Below are positions 31,486 through 40,495 of a stretch of 64,000 nucleotides of DNA, one piece after another. The position numbers and the translations under genes are program-made. The stretch is from contig JBBDJH010000012.1 in assembly GCA_040879985.1 (NCBI GenBank), positions 23,545 through 87,544 of the forward strand, in the 5' to 3' direction. Source of the stretch: VRUE01 sp040879985 (GTDB lineage Bacteria > Actinomycetota > Thermoleophilia > Solirubrobacterales > 70-9). Positions within the stretch are counted from its first letter, which is position 1. Every line of letters begins with the position of its first letter. The notes beneath the pieces were generated by a model that was not told the origin of the DNA, did no database searches, and worked only from the letters and a program-made list of their open reading frames with translations.

Positions 31486-32715
31486 CTACCCGCGCAGCGG
31501 ATTGAGGTCGGCGAGCAGCTCGACCAGGCGCGGCTCGGGCTCTTCGTCGTCGATGACCACAGCGGTTCCCGGCCAGGCGTAATGCAGGTAGCGGCTGTAG
31601 GCCTGGCGCGAGCCGAGGTCGGGCTCGTAGATCCACGAGCCGGTGTTCCAGTAGCGCGTGCGCGAGTCGCCGCTGGAGCGGACGCAGGCCAGCGGCTGGT
31701 GGGTGTGGGCGAAGACGATCCTGTCGCTTTGCTCGGCCCAGCCGAGGTTGGCGACCACCTCGGCGAAGGCCTCGAGCGCTCGCTCGGAGGGGTCGCTGGG
31801 CGAGACGACGCTGGCGGCCGGGTAGGTCGGTCGCGGCCAGGCGGCGTCGGGGGCGGGCTGCTCGCGGCGCTGGCGCTCAGCCTCGGCCCGGACAATCGAG
31901 TCGTAGTGCCGCTCGCTGGGCAGCTCCTCGCCGGTGCCGGTGCGATCGCCGGCGCCGCGGTCGCGCAGTTCGGCGGCGAGGCGCTTGACGCCGCGCACGG
32001 GCAGGCCCAGCGCCGAGCCGAGCCGACCGGCGCGCTGCACGGCCCGGAAGACGTTCTGCTGGGCGTGAGTCCCGTGCGGCATCTGGGCGGCGATGTAGAG
32101 CCACTCGGTGAGCAGCGTGATCACCGACTCGTAGTCCTCGATCGTCTTCGGCTGCTCCGGCCCGCCCGTCGCGATCCCCCACAGCGCCCGGGTCAGCAGG
32201 CGGTCGCCGCGCGAGCCGGCGAGCCGGGCGTGCGGGTCCAGGTAGTGACCGTGGGTGCAGAGGACGCCGGCGAAGCTGTAGGTCGGGTAGGCGATCTCGA
32301 CCTCGACCCCGGGCAGGCGGCGGGAGAGGAAGGAGCGGAAGAAGCCGGGCCCCGTCCGGTCCGGGTCGTCGCCGGCGAGCGCGCTCCCCGCCGCGGTCGG
32401 CGAGAGCCCCGCGGCGAGCTGCGCCTCGAGCCGGTTCTCGGCGTCGCGGTGGACGAGGTGGTGGTCGTGGTTGCCGGCGAGGAAGACGAGCCGCTTGCCG
32501 GGCAGCTTCTCGGCGATCAGGCGCAGCAGGCCGTCGCCGGCATCGACCGCGTCGCCGACCGAGCCGAAGAGGAAGTCGAAGAGGTCGCCGAGAAAGATCA
32601 GCTCGTCGATTCCCTCCAGGGCCGGCGCCAGGCGTTCCAGGTAGGCCTCCTCGGCGAGCAGGTCGCGGCCGGTCCAGGCGCCAAAGTGGGTGTCGGAGAT
32701 GACCAGGGCTCGCAT
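31486..32715 (-). CDS. Calcineurin-like metallophosphoesterase
   Basis: The 409-residue protein opens with the di-metal phosphoesterase motifs ISDTHFGAW (about 6-14), FLGDLFDFLFG (about 41-51) and FLAGNHDHHL (about 78-87). Metal-binding His residues follow in LCTHGHYLDPHARL and FAHTHQPLACV. The motif order resembles UDP-2,3-diacylglucosamine hydrolase-like enzymes, which would be odd in a Gram-positive; the substrate could be a nucleotide or a lipid. It starts 28 bases from the P450 stop and is likely transcribed with it. Confidence 0.83.
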   Translation of the reverse strand: MRALVISDTHFGAWTGRDLLAEEAYLERLAPALEGIDELIFLGDLFDFLFGSVGDAVDAGDGLLRLIAEKLPGKRLVFLAGNHDHHLVHRDAENRLEAQLAAGLSPTAAGSALAGDDPDRTGPGFFRSFLSRRLPGVEVEIAYPTYSFAGVLCTHGHYLDPHARLAGSRGDRLLTRALWGIATGGPEQPKTIEDYESVITLLTEWLYIAAQMPHGTHAQQNVFRAVQRAGRLGSALGLPVRGVKRLAAELRDRGAGDRTGTGEELPSERHYDSIVRAEAERQRREQPAPDAAWPRPTYPAASVVSPSDPSERALEAFAEVVANLGWAEQSDRIVFAHTHQPLACVRSSGDSRTRYWNTGSWIYEPDLGSRQAYSRYLHYAWPGTAVVIDDEEPEPRLVELLADLNPLRG

Positions 32716-32743
32716 GATGGTCCGCCCCTACCGGGCGGCTCGC

Positions 32744-34195
32744 TCACGCGCGGGACAGTACCCGCATCCGCAGACCGCCCCGCGGCGACAGGGTGGGCAT
32801 CTGCCGCACCGTCATCGAGCGGCCCGGCAGCGCGTCGAGCCGCAGGCGCTGCAGCAGCATCGTCGCCACCAGCTTCACCTCGGTCTGGCCGAAGCGCTTG
32901 CCGATGCAGATCCGCCTGCCGCCGCCGAAGGGGACGTAGGCGCCGCGCGGCAGCGCCGCCTTGCGCTCGCGGGTGAAGCGCTCGGGGATGAAGGCCTCGG
33001 GGTCGGGGAAGACCTCGGGAATGCGGTGGCTGGCCCAGGAGCAGTAGTTGACGTAGGCGCCGCGGCTGACCCGGTGGCCGCCGAACTCGAAGTCGCGCAC
33101 CGCCCGCCGCGGGCCGATCCAGGCCGGTGGGTAGAGCCGCAGGACCTCATCGAGGACCATCTCGAGGTAGGGCATCTCCTTCTCGAGCCGGTCGATGTCG
33201 GGCGGCTCGCCGCCCAGCACCTCGTCCTGCTCCGCCTGCAGCCGCCCGACCACGTCCGGGTGGCGGGCCAGCTCGTGCATCATGAAGGTCAGGGTCGAGG
33301 TCGAGGTGTCGTGGCCGGCGAACATCAGGGTCATCGTCTGGTCGCGGATCTCCTTGTCGGAGAAGCCCTCGCCCTCCTCGTCGCGGACGCCGACCAGCAG
33401 GCTGAGGATGTCCATCCGCTCGGGATCCGGGTCGCGGCGGCGCTGGGCGATCTCGGCGTAGACGATCTCGTCGAGGATCGCCCGCGAGGCGGTCATCTTC
33501 GACCAGGGCGAGCCCCGGCCGCGCAGCAGCCGCAGGTGGAAATCGATCCCGTAGAAGCCGAGCGCGCGCTCGAAGTGCTCAGCCGCGGCGGCGCCCTTGC
33601 CAGCCTCGTCGGGGTCGAGGCCGAGCAGCGCCCGCATCGCGATCCGCATCGCCAGGCCGCGCATCCACTCGTAGACGTCGACGACCTCACCGGGCCGCAG
33701 CGACTTGACCGCCGGGGCCGCCTCGGCGATCATCGCCTCGACCGAGGCCGCCACCTGCTCGCGGTGGAAGGCCGGCATCATGATCGCCCGCGCCCGGTCG
33801 TGGTAGGCGTCGTCGATCGTCAGCAGGCCGTCGCCGAGCAGCGGGATCAGGTCGCCGAAGCTGCCCTCGCGCCAGTGGAAGCTCTCCGGCTGGGCGACGG
33901 TGACGAAGTGGTTGGCCTCCGGGCCGAGCATGAAGATCACCGGGTGGTGGAGCAGGCGGACGCTGAAGATCGGCCCATGCTCTTCGTAGAGGTCGAGCAG
34001 CAGCGGCAGCGGGTCGCTGGCCGCCTGCAGGGTGCGACCCATGCTGAAGTCCTGCGGTCCGGGCGGGTAGGCGCCGTGGCGGCGCACGCGGATCTCGGCG
34101 CGGACGTCTTCGGCCACCCGGCGCAGCGGGTTGTCGCTCAGCGTCTCCGGCGGCGGGACGCGGCGGGCGGGCGCGGCGGCGGCCTCAGGCGGCAT
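32744..34195 (-). CDS. Cytochrome P450
   Basis: The 483-residue protein has the I-helix oxygen-binding motif (MFAGHDTSTSTLTFM), the ExxR of the K-helix in VLDEVLRLYPP, and the heme-binding loop FGGGRRICIGKRFG with the thiolate Cys at about 430. Sequence around the heme and the N-terminal start without a membrane anchor suggest a soluble CYP of bacterial long-chain or aromatic hydroxylase type. No ferredoxin or reductase gene is nearby. The N-terminus begins with an Ala/Pro stretch. Confidence 0.93.
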   Translation of the reverse strand: MPPEAAAAPARRVPPPETLSDNPLRRVAEDVRAEIRVRRHGAYPPGPQDFSMGRTLQAASDPLPLLLDLYEEHGPIFSVRLLHHPVIFMLGPEANHFVTVAQPESFHWREGSFGDLIPLLGDGLLTIDDAYHDRARAIMMPAFHREQVAASVEAMIAEAAPAVKSLRPGEVVDVYEWMRGLAMRIAMRALLGLDPDEAGKGAAAAEHFERALGFYGIDFHLRLLRGRGSPWSKMTASRAILDEIVYAEIAQRRRDPDPERMDILSLLVGVRDEEGEGFSDKEIRDQTMTLMFAGHDTSTSTLTFMMHELARHPDVVGRLQAEQDEVLGGEPPDIDRLEKEMPYLEMVLDEVLRLYPPAWIGPRRAVRDFEFGGHRVSRGAYVNYCSWASHRIPEVFPDPEAFIPERFTRERKAALPRGAYVPFGGGRRICIGKRFGQTEVKLVATMLLQRLRLDALPGRSMTVRQMPTLSPRGGLRMRVLSRA

Positions 34196-34213
34196 CGGCC
34201 GATCCTAGCTGGC

Positions 34214-34280
34214 TGACCGGCCAGGGGGGTGGTCGAGGTTTGAGTCGCATAGCGGTTCAAACCTCGACCACCTCCGGTCA
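34214..34280 (+). repeat. Family 3 palindromic element, copy 2 (rlmN/P450 gap)
   Basis: A perfect 16-bp stem (34228-34243 and 34257-34272, arm GGTGGTCGAGGTTTGA) closes a 13-base loop GTCGCATAGCGGT. An outer 7-bp stem TGACCGG/CCGGTCA (34214-34220 and 34274-34280) flanks it. Loop length and sequence match copy 1 at 10540-10552 (GTCG..TA..GG). The stop codon of rlmN (34278-34280) is part of the outer stem. Confidence 0.7.
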
Positions 34281-35264
34281 GGGAGACGCGGCGGCGGCGG
34301 CCAACTGGCCGCAGGCGGCGTCGATGTCGCGGCCGCGGGTGAGGCGGACCGTGGCGCCGAGGCCGTGCTCGGCGAGGATCGCGCGGAAGCGCTCGATCCG
34401 CTCCGGGGGCGAGCCGTCGTAGGCGCCGGTCGGGTTGTAGGGGATCAGGTTGACCTTGTAGACACGGCGGTCGAGCAGCGCGGCGAGCTGGCGGGCGTGC
34501 TCGGGCAGGTCGTTGACCCCGTCCAGCATCACGTACTCGACGAAGATCTTGCGGCGGCGGCGGGCGCGGTAGCGCTCGCAGGCGGCCAGCACCTCGGCCA
34601 GCGGGTAGCGCTCGTTGACCGGCATCAGCCGCGAGCGCAGGGCGTCGTTGGGAGCGTGCAGTGAGAGCGCCAGGCTGAGCGGCATCTCGCACTCGGCGAG
34701 GCGGTCGATGCCGGGCACCCAGCCGACCGTCGAGATCGCCGTGCGGCGGTGGGTGACGCCGAGCTCGGGCAGCCGTTCGCAGGCGGCCAGCACGGCGTCG
34801 ATGTTCATCGTCGGCTCACCCATCCCCATGAAGACGACGTGGTCGATCGCTTCGACGCGGCGGAAGTGCAGCGCCTGGTCGAGGATCTCGTCGGCGCTGA
34901 GGTTGCGGCCGAACTTCATCTGGCCGGTGGCGCAGAAGGTGCAGGTCAGTGGGCAGCCCGACTGCGAGGAGACGCAGACCGAGCGGCGCCCGTCGCGGTA
35001 GCGCATCAGCACCGCCTCGAGCGGCCGTCCGTCGGCGCTGTCGAAGAGCGCCTTGACGGTGCCGTCGTCGGACTTCGCCTCGGCCCGCAGCTGCAGGGTC
35101 GAGAGCGGCACCGCCGCCTCCAGCCGCTCCCGCAGGCCCGCCGGCAGGTTGGTCATCTCGGCATAGGAACCCACCCCGCGCGCCACCCACTCCCAGACCT
35201 GGGAGGCGCGATAGGCAGGCTCGCCCGCCTCGGCGAGGGTCTGCTGCAGAAGGGCGCGATCCAC
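34278..35264 (-). CDS. rlmN: 23S rRNA (A2503)/tRNA (A37) methyltransferase RlmN
   Basis: Radical SAM enzyme that methylates C2 of adenine in rRNA and tRNA. The 328-residue protein has the cluster motif CPLTCTFCATG (CxxxCxxC), the GMGEPTMN block and the partner region ISTVGWVPGIDRLAE. The second half has the SLHAPNDALRSRLMPVNERYP segment and a C-terminal region (AACGQL) holding a Cys at the position that forms the mCys intermediate. The order is typical. It lies 11 bases downstream of the DUF4234-like gene. Confidence 0.95.
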   Translation of the reverse strand: MDRALLQQTLAEAGEPAYRASQVWEWVARGVGSYAEMTNLPAGLRERLEAAVPLSTLQLRAEAKSDDGTVKALFDSADGRPLEAVLMRYRDGRRSVCVSSQSGCPLTCTFCATGQMKFGRNLSADEILDQALHFRRVEAIDHVVFMGMGEPTMNIDAVLAACERLPELGVTHRRTAISTVGWVPGIDRLAECEMPLSLALSLHAPNDALRSRLMPVNERYPLAEVLAACERYRARRRRKIFVEYVMLDGVNDLPEHARQLAALLDRRVYKVNLIPYNPTGAYDGSPPERIERFRAILAEHGLGATVRLTRGRDIDAACGQLAAAAASP

Positions 35265-35274
35265 GCCCCCGAGT

Positions 35275-35787
35275 CTAGGGCGCGGGCGGCTGCTGCTCGG
35301 ACGGCGCGACGGGTCGCTGCTGCTCGGACGGCAGCGGCGGCGGCATCTCGCTGGCCGGCGCCGGCGGCAGCTCCTGGCCGGGCAACGCTTCGGCTTCCTC
35401 GCGCCAGATGTCGTTGAGCGAGACCTGGATGTAGGCCCAGAGCCCGGGCGCGAGCAGCACGTAGAGGATGATCGCGATCCAGCCGTTGAGCGGCTCCTTG
35501 CCGGCCAGGCGCGAGGCGCCCATGACCCGCTTGGTCCCGCGCCAGTAGGTGATCAGCGCCGGGACGATGACGATCCCGCCGGGAAACAGCGCCAGCACCG
35601 AGTTGGTCGGGTTCTGGCCGAGGTCGTAGCCCTTGGCCTGGCCGTAGTCGCGCAGCTCGCGGTTGATCTTGTACCACCAGACGAGGTGGTAGATGCCGAG
35701 CGTGACGATCGGCAGCAGGGCGGCGGCCCAGGGACTGCGGACCTTGACCTCGTTCTGGGTACCGCGGATCTTCATTTCGTACGCCAT
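35275..35787 (-). CDS. DUF4234-like small membrane protein
   Basis: The 170-residue protein has a start with charged residues (EMKIRGTQNEVKVRSPW), then hydrophobic segments (AAALLPIVTLGIYHLVWWY, VLALFPGGIVIVPALITYW, WIAIILYVLLAPGLWAYI), i.e. three to four membrane helices. The WWYKINRELRDYG part matches the DUF4234 family I recall. The C-terminal tail is disordered and repeats PSEQQ. Function unknown. It is probably co-transcribed with rlmN, 11 bases away. Confidence 0.7.
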   Translation of the reverse strand: MAYEMKIRGTQNEVKVRSPWAAALLPIVTLGIYHLVWWYKINRELRDYGQAKGYDLGQNPTNSVLALFPGGIVIVPALITYWRGTKRVMGASRLAGKEPLNGWIAIILYVLLAPGLWAYIQVSLNDIWREEAEALPGQELPPAPASEMPPPLPSEQQRPVAPSEQQPPAP

Positions 35788-35827
35788 GCGGGGAGCTCCT
35801 CTGGTCGGTGGCGCGGTCGGACCGACA

Positions 35828-37195
35828 CTAGCCGACGCGCAGGCGGCTGGCCACTCGGACCTCGGCGGCGACGCGCTCGCCGGCCTGCAGGGCGCCCTCC
35901 ATGTAGCCGCTCCAGACGGTCGCGGTCTCGGTCCCGGCCCAGTGGATCCGGCCGACGGGCTCGCGCAGCGCCGGGCCGCAGGCCGTCCAGCCGCCGGGGC
36001 CGAAGTTCGAGGTCGGCCCGCCGCCGGAGAACTCCTCCTCGGTCCAGGTCTGTTCGACGTACTCGAGGGGGCGCGCGGCGGTCGGCCCGTAGAGGCGCTC
36101 GAGGCAGGCGAGGACCGCGGCGCGGCGCTCCTCGGCGGGCAGCGTTGCCAGCTCGCGCGCCTCGGGCCCGCCGACGAAGCCGAGCATCACCCCGGCCGAG
36201 CCGTCGCGCGGCGATGCGTCGAAGCTGAGCGTGACCGGGCCGGCGTCGCTGACCGCCTCGCCGCTGAGCCCGTCGGCGCGCCAGAACGGCTCCTCGTACA
36301 GCGCCATGCACTTGGTCAGCGCGCCGGGCCGCAGGCGCTCGGCCAGCTGCGGGCGGCCCGGGGGCAGCGGGTCGAGCTCGATCCGGGCGGCGATCGCCGG
36401 CGGCACGGCGACGATCGCCTGCGCCGCCTCGACCTCGACGCCGCCGGCCGAGACGCGGACGCAGGCATCGCCCTGCTCGATCCGCCGCACCGGCGCGCCG
36501 AGCCGCACCCGGTCGCCGAGCGACTCGGCAAGGCCGAGCGGCAGCAGCTGCGCGCCGCCGTCGAGGCGGTCCTGCTGGGCGCCGCCGTCGGTGTCGATCA
36601 GCTTGTCGAAGCTGCCCGCGGCGGCGACGTAGAAGAGCACGTGGAGCATCGAGAGCCGCTCGGGAGCCTCCCCCCAGACCGTGCGCCCGGCCAGGCCCAT
36701 CAGGTCGCGGGCGACCTTGCTGCGCACGTTGCGCTGGCACCACTCGGCCAGCGATTCGCCGTCGAGCTCGGCGGCGCGCTCGGCCGCCCAGGGCTGCTCC
36801 GCGCCGACCACCCGCGCGAGGCGATGCAGGCGGCGGCGGACGATGAAGAGGTCCCAGAGGCCGCGTGGGTCGACGCGCGGGATCGTGCCCCGGTAGCGGC
36901 GCCGCTTGCCGCCGAGGTCGAGCAGGTTGCGGCCGGCGCCGTGCTGGGCGAAGATCTCGATCCCCAGCTCGGCGGCGAGCCGCTGCACCCGGGAGTGATC
37001 CGAGCCGACCCAGGCGCCGCCGAGGTCAACCGTCACCCCGTCGCCCATGGTCGCGTTGAGCAGCCGGCCGCCGACCCGGTCGCGCGCCTCGAGCACGACG
37101 ACCTCGCGCCCCGCGTCGACCAGCGCCCGCGCCGCCGCCAACCCGGAGAGCCCGGCTCCGACGACGGCGACGTCGACTTTCTCGACTTCCGCCAC
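35828..37195 (-). CDS. Flavin-containing amine oxidase
   Basis: The 455-residue protein opens with the FAD Rossmann motif VAVVGAGLSGLAAARALVDA (about 9-28) and the ADP-ribose block VVVLEARDRVGGRLLNAT (about 33-50). WAGTETATVWSGYMEGALQA near the C-terminus is the second FAD block of monoamine oxidases. The substrate-side motif VDLGGAWVGSDHSRVQ is also present. It probably oxidises an amine or a polyamine. It lies three bases downstream of glpX and should share its transcript. Confidence 0.87.
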   Translation of the reverse strand: MAEVEKVDVAVVGAGLSGLAAARALVDAGREVVVLEARDRVGGRLLNATMGDGVTVDLGGAWVGSDHSRVQRLAAELGIEIFAQHGAGRNLLDLGGKRRRYRGTIPRVDPRGLWDLFIVRRRLHRLARVVGAEQPWAAERAAELDGESLAEWCQRNVRSKVARDLMGLAGRTVWGEAPERLSMLHVLFYVAAAGSFDKLIDTDGGAQQDRLDGGAQLLPLGLAESLGDRVRLGAPVRRIEQGDACVRVSAGGVEVEAAQAIVAVPPAIAARIELDPLPPGRPQLAERLRPGALTKCMALYEEPFWRADGLSGEAVSDAGPVTLSFDASPRDGSAGVMLGFVGGPEARELATLPAEERRAAVLACLERLYGPTAARPLEYVEQTWTEEEFSGGGPTSNFGPGGWTACGPALREPVGRIHWAGTETATVWSGYMEGALQAGERVAAEVRVASRLRVG

Positions 37196-37198
37196 GGG

Positions 37199-38197
37199 TC
37201 AGCCGTAGCGCTCGCCGATGATCGTGCGCAGCTTGGCTCGATCGTGGCGGGCGTGGACGCGGCGCACGGTGCCCGAGCGCGAGCGCATCACCAGCGATTC
37301 GGTGCTGGCGCCGGGGCCGCGGTAGCGGACGCCCTGGAGGACGTCGCCGTCGGTTACGCCGCTGGCCGAGAAGAAGACGTCGTCGCCGCCGCAGAGGTCG
37401 TCGGCTGTGAGCACCCGGTCGAGGTCGTAGCCGCCGTCGAGCGCGGCGCTGCGCTCCTCCTCGTCGCGCGGCCAGAGACGGCCGAGCAGCTGGCCGCCCA
37501 TCGACTTCAGCGCGGCGGCGGAGAGCACCCCCTCGGGCGTGCCGCCGATCCCCCAGAGCAGGTCGACCGGGGAACGGTCGCTGACCGCGAGCAGGGCGGC
37601 GGAGACATCGCCGTCGCTGATCAGGCGGATGCGACCGCCCGCCTCGCGCACCTCCACCATCGCCGCCTCGTGGCGGGGGCGGTCGAGCATCACCACGGTG
37701 ACGTCGCCGACGCTGCCGCCTTTGCGCTCGGCGATCAGCTTCAGGGTCTCCGGCAGCGGCCGGTCGAGGTCGAGCAGGTCGGCGATCTCGTCGCCGCCCG
37801 CGATCTTTTCCATGTAGACGCAGGGGCCGGGGTCGAACATCGAGCCGCGCTCGGCCAGCGCGATCACGGCGAGAGCGCTGGGCATCCCGCGCGCGCAGAG
37901 CGTCGTCCCCTCGAGCGGGTCGACGGCGATGTCGACCACCGGCGGGCTGCCATCGCCGATCTGCTCGCCGTTGTAGAGCATCGGCGCCTCGTCCTTCTCC
38001 CCCTCGCCGATCACGACGACGCCGTCCATCGCAACCGAGTCGAGCACGTGGCGCATCGCGTCGACCGCGGCCTGGTCGGCGGCGATCTTGTCGCCGCGCC
38101 CGACCCAGCGGGCGGCTGCCAGGGCGGCCGCCTCGGTCACCCGCACCAGCTCCAGGGCGAGGTTGCGGTCGGGCTTCGTCGTCGGGGTCTCGCTCAT
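37199..38197 (-). CDS. glpX: Fructose-1,6-bisphosphatase class II
   Basis: Gluconeogenic phosphatase. The 332-residue protein has the GlpX blocks: AALAAARWVGRGDKIAADQA, the metal-site motif GEGEKDEAPMLYNGE (about 64-78), DPLEGTTLCARGMPSALAV (about 92-110) and GIGGTPEGVLSAAALKSMGG (about 197-216). Actinobacteria normally use this class as their main FBPase. It starts 27 bases from a divergent LLM oxidoreductase gene. Confidence 0.95.
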   Translation of the reverse strand: MSETPTTKPDRNLALELVRVTEAAALAAARWVGRGDKIAADQAAVDAMRHVLDSVAMDGVVVIGEGEKDEAPMLYNGEQIGDGSPPVVDIAVDPLEGTTLCARGMPSALAVIALAERGSMFDPGPCVYMEKIAGGDEIADLLDLDRPLPETLKLIAERKGGSVGDVTVVMLDRPRHEAAMVEVREAGGRIRLISDGDVSAALLAVSDRSPVDLLWGIGGTPEGVLSAAALKSMGGQLLGRLWPRDEEERSAALDGGYDLDRVLTADDLCGGDDVFFSASGVTDGDVLQGVRYRGPGASTESLVMRSRSGTVRRVHARHDRAKLRTIIGERYG

Positions 38198-38224
38198 CCG
38201 AGCCGCAGCCTATAAGGTCGCCAA

Positions 38225-39157
38225 ATGGCTCAGAGATGGGGACTGACGCTGCCGCTGCCCGGAACCCCCCTGCACGCCCACGAGCAGCTGGTCAAGCGGG
38301 CCGAGGCGGCCGGCTACACCGACATCTGGAGCGGCGAGACCAACGGCCCCGACGGCTTCACGCCGCTCGCCCTGAGCGCCGCCTGGACCGAGCGGGCGCG
38401 GCTGGGGACCGGTGTCGTCGGCGTCTTCCAGCGCGGCCCGGCGCTGCTCGCGCAGGAGGCGGCGGCGCTGGCCGACGCCTCGAACGGGCGCTTCGTGCTC
38501 GGCATCGGCTCCTCCTCGGACCGGATCGTCGAAGGCTGGAACGGGATCCCCTTCGAGCGGCCGCTGAGCAAGGTGCGCGAGACCGTCGAGTTCCTGCGCA
38601 CGGCGCTCGACGGGGAACGCACCGCGAGCGGCTTCAAGCTCGAGACGGCGCCGGCCGAGCGGGTGCCGATCGTGCTCGCGGCACTGCGCGGCAAGATGCT
38701 CGAGCTGGCGGTCGAACGCGCCGAGGGCGCCTTCACCAACTTCCTGCCGCTCGGCGGGCTGGCCAAGGTGACCGCGCAACTCGAGCGCGCACCGCAGGGC
38801 TTCGAGTTGCTCTGCCGCTTCTTCTGCCTGCCGGGCGAGCGCGAGGCGGTCGAGCCGCTGGCCCGCTTCATGTTCTCCTCCTACATCACCGTCCCGGTCT
38901 ACGCCGCCTTCTACCGCTGGCTCGGCTACGGCGAGCAGATCGACCCGATGATCGCCGCCTGGGAGTCGGGCGACCGCCAGGCCGCTGCCGCGGCGGCCCC
39001 GTGGGAGCTGATCGAGGACATGTTCGTCTTCGGCTCGCCCGCCCAGATGCGCGAGCGGCTCGACGCCTTCGTCGCCGGCGGCGTGACGCTGCCGATCCTC
39101 ACCCCGATCGTCCCGCCCGACCGGCTCGGCGAGACGATCGACGCCCTCGCTCTTTAG
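38225..39157 (+). CDS. LLM-class F420-dependent oxidoreductase
   Basis: The 310-residue TIM-barrel protein shows the luciferase-like pattern GLTLPLPGTPLHAHEQLVKR, YTDIWSGETNGPDGFTPLAL and ANGRFVLGIGSSSDRIVEGW, then FGSPAQMRERLDAFVAGGVT near the end. F420 use is inferred from the family, not seen. CCTATAAGGT lies about ten bases before its ATG, pointing to a leaderless transcript and an overlapping divergent promoter with glpX. Its stop overlaps the stop of the convergent HipA-like gene by three to four bases. Confidence 0.85.
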   Translation: MAQRWGLTLPLPGTPLHAHEQLVKRAEAAGYTDIWSGETNGPDGFTPLALSAAWTERARLGTGVVGVFQRGPALLAQEAAALADASNGRFVLGIGSSSDRIVEGWNGIPFERPLSKVRETVEFLRTALDGERTASGFKLETAPAERVPIVLAALRGKMLELAVERAEGAFTNFLPLGGLAKVTAQLERAPQGFELLCRFFCLPGEREAVEPLARFMFSSYITVPVYAAFYRWLGYGEQIDPMIAAWESGDRQAAAAAAPWELIEDMFVFGSPAQMRERLDAFVAGGVTLPILTPIVPPDRLGETIDALAL

Positions 39158-40449
39158 TACTCGACCTCCGCGCCTAAACCGAACGAGCGGTCGGCCGCCA
39201 GTTCGACGATCTTGTCGACGATCGGCTGGTGCCAACCTTCCTTTTTCGAGCGCGTCGCGATCGTCTCCACCGCCATGCCGACACGGGTCGCCGTGGTCGC
39301 CGCCAGGCCGCGCATCACTTCGAAGTCGAACTCGCAGGCTTCGCAGACCTCGGCCAGTTCGAGCAGGTACGACGTTTCCCCGTACTCGTCCGAGATCACC
39401 AGCCCGCGGTGGATCGGGTCGTCGTAGACGACCGTCGAGGTGATGTCGGTAAGCGGCGCGAGCCGCCACTTGCTTCCCGACCCCGCGAGCGAGGACCCCT
39501 CGCGATCGAGCAGGACGAAGTTGCTGCCGTGGACGTCGCCGTTGCCGAGGATGTAGTTGCAGAAGGCCACGGTGAGCAGGTTGACCACTTCGTCGGGGCG
39601 GCTGACCGCGTTCAAGAGCCCGCGGGCTTCGGCCCAGCCGGGAGTTCCGTTCTCCTCCTCCTCGTCGCCCTCTCCCCCGCCGTCCGGCGAGATGCCGAGC
39701 GCCTGGCAGAACGACTCGCAGTGGAGCCGCTTGACGTTCTCCCCGCCCTCGCCGACGACCCGGTCATAGCGCGGCGAGACCAGGCAGCGCCGGCCGCCGA
39801 GCTGCTCGACGCCCGCCTTGGCGACCGGCAGGCCGACCTGGCGGCAGACCGTCATGCAGAACATCTCGTTGGCGACGTATTCGGGGTATTCGCCCGTATC
39901 GGGCTTGATCACGTGCGTGCTCGGCAGACCGGCCTCGGGCCAGGCCCAGCGCCCGCCGCCCTCGTCGTGGACGAGGGCGAGCTTGTGGCGCTGCCCGGGC
40001 AGCGTGAAGCGCATCCGCCGCTCGCCATCTGGGCCGCGAAGCCCAGACGGGGGTCGCTTGACGAGCTCGGCCAGCTCGTCCTCGCTCAGCCAGTCGGCCG
40101 AGTCGCGGTCGCGCGGCCGTGGCGACTCGCCCTCCGGCAGGAAGGTCGCCGCACCCGGGCAGTCCTGGCCCAGCTCGGCCAGCAGCAGGTAGCCATCGGC
40201 CGCGTCGATCTCCAGCTCCCGCCCGAGGCGGTCGCGGCGCGGGCCCTCGGGCAGCAGTCCCTCGACGTAGGCCTTGGTGGCCTCGGCGCTGTAGGGCTCC
40301 GGGCGGGCCGGCAGCGAGTTGCTGAGCAATGCCTTGCCCGGCCCGATCCGCTCGACCAGCTCAGGCTCGTAGGCGAGGCGGTAATCGTTGTCGCCCGCCG
40401 GGAACAGGGTCCCGACGCGCTCCCCGTGCAGGTAGACGTCAAGACTCAA
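39154..40449 (-). CDS. HipA-like kinase without an adjacent antitoxin
   Basis: The 431-residue protein is HipA-like: N-terminal half SNSLPARPEPYSAEATKAY, phosphate region LPGQRHKLALVHDEGG (about 150-165), a catalytic loop NGDVHGSN at 303-310 and the metal Asp in LTDITSTVVYDD (about 334-345). The start is TTG with GAGGGGGA upstream. No helix-turn-helix antitoxin gene is adjacent on either side; egtD follows 46 bases upstream and an oxidoreductase lies downstream. It may be regulated by a distant partner or serve a non-toxic role. Confidence 0.85.
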   Translation of the reverse strand: MSLDVYLHGERVGTLFPAGDNDYRLAYEPELVERIGPGKALLSNSLPARPEPYSAEATKAYVEGLLPEGPRRDRLGRELEIDAADGYLLLAELGQDCPGAATFLPEGESPRPRDRDSADWLSEDELAELVKRPPSGLRGPDGERRMRFTLPGQRHKLALVHDEGGGRWAWPEAGLPSTHVIKPDTGEYPEYVANEMFCMTVCRQVGLPVAKAGVEQLGGRRCLVSPRYDRVVGEGGENVKRLHCESFCQALGISPDGGGEGDEEEENGTPGWAEARGLLNAVSRPDEVVNLLTVAFCNYILGNGDVHGSNFVLLDREGSSLAGSGSKWRLAPLTDITSTVVYDDPIHRGLVISDEYGETSYLLELAEVCEACEFDFEVMRGLAATTATRVGMAVETIATRSKKEGWHQPIVDKIVELAADRSFGLGAEVEY

Positions 40450-40495
40450 ATCAGATCCCCCTCAGTCTTTGTACGGGTATCCACGGTTTGCGACT

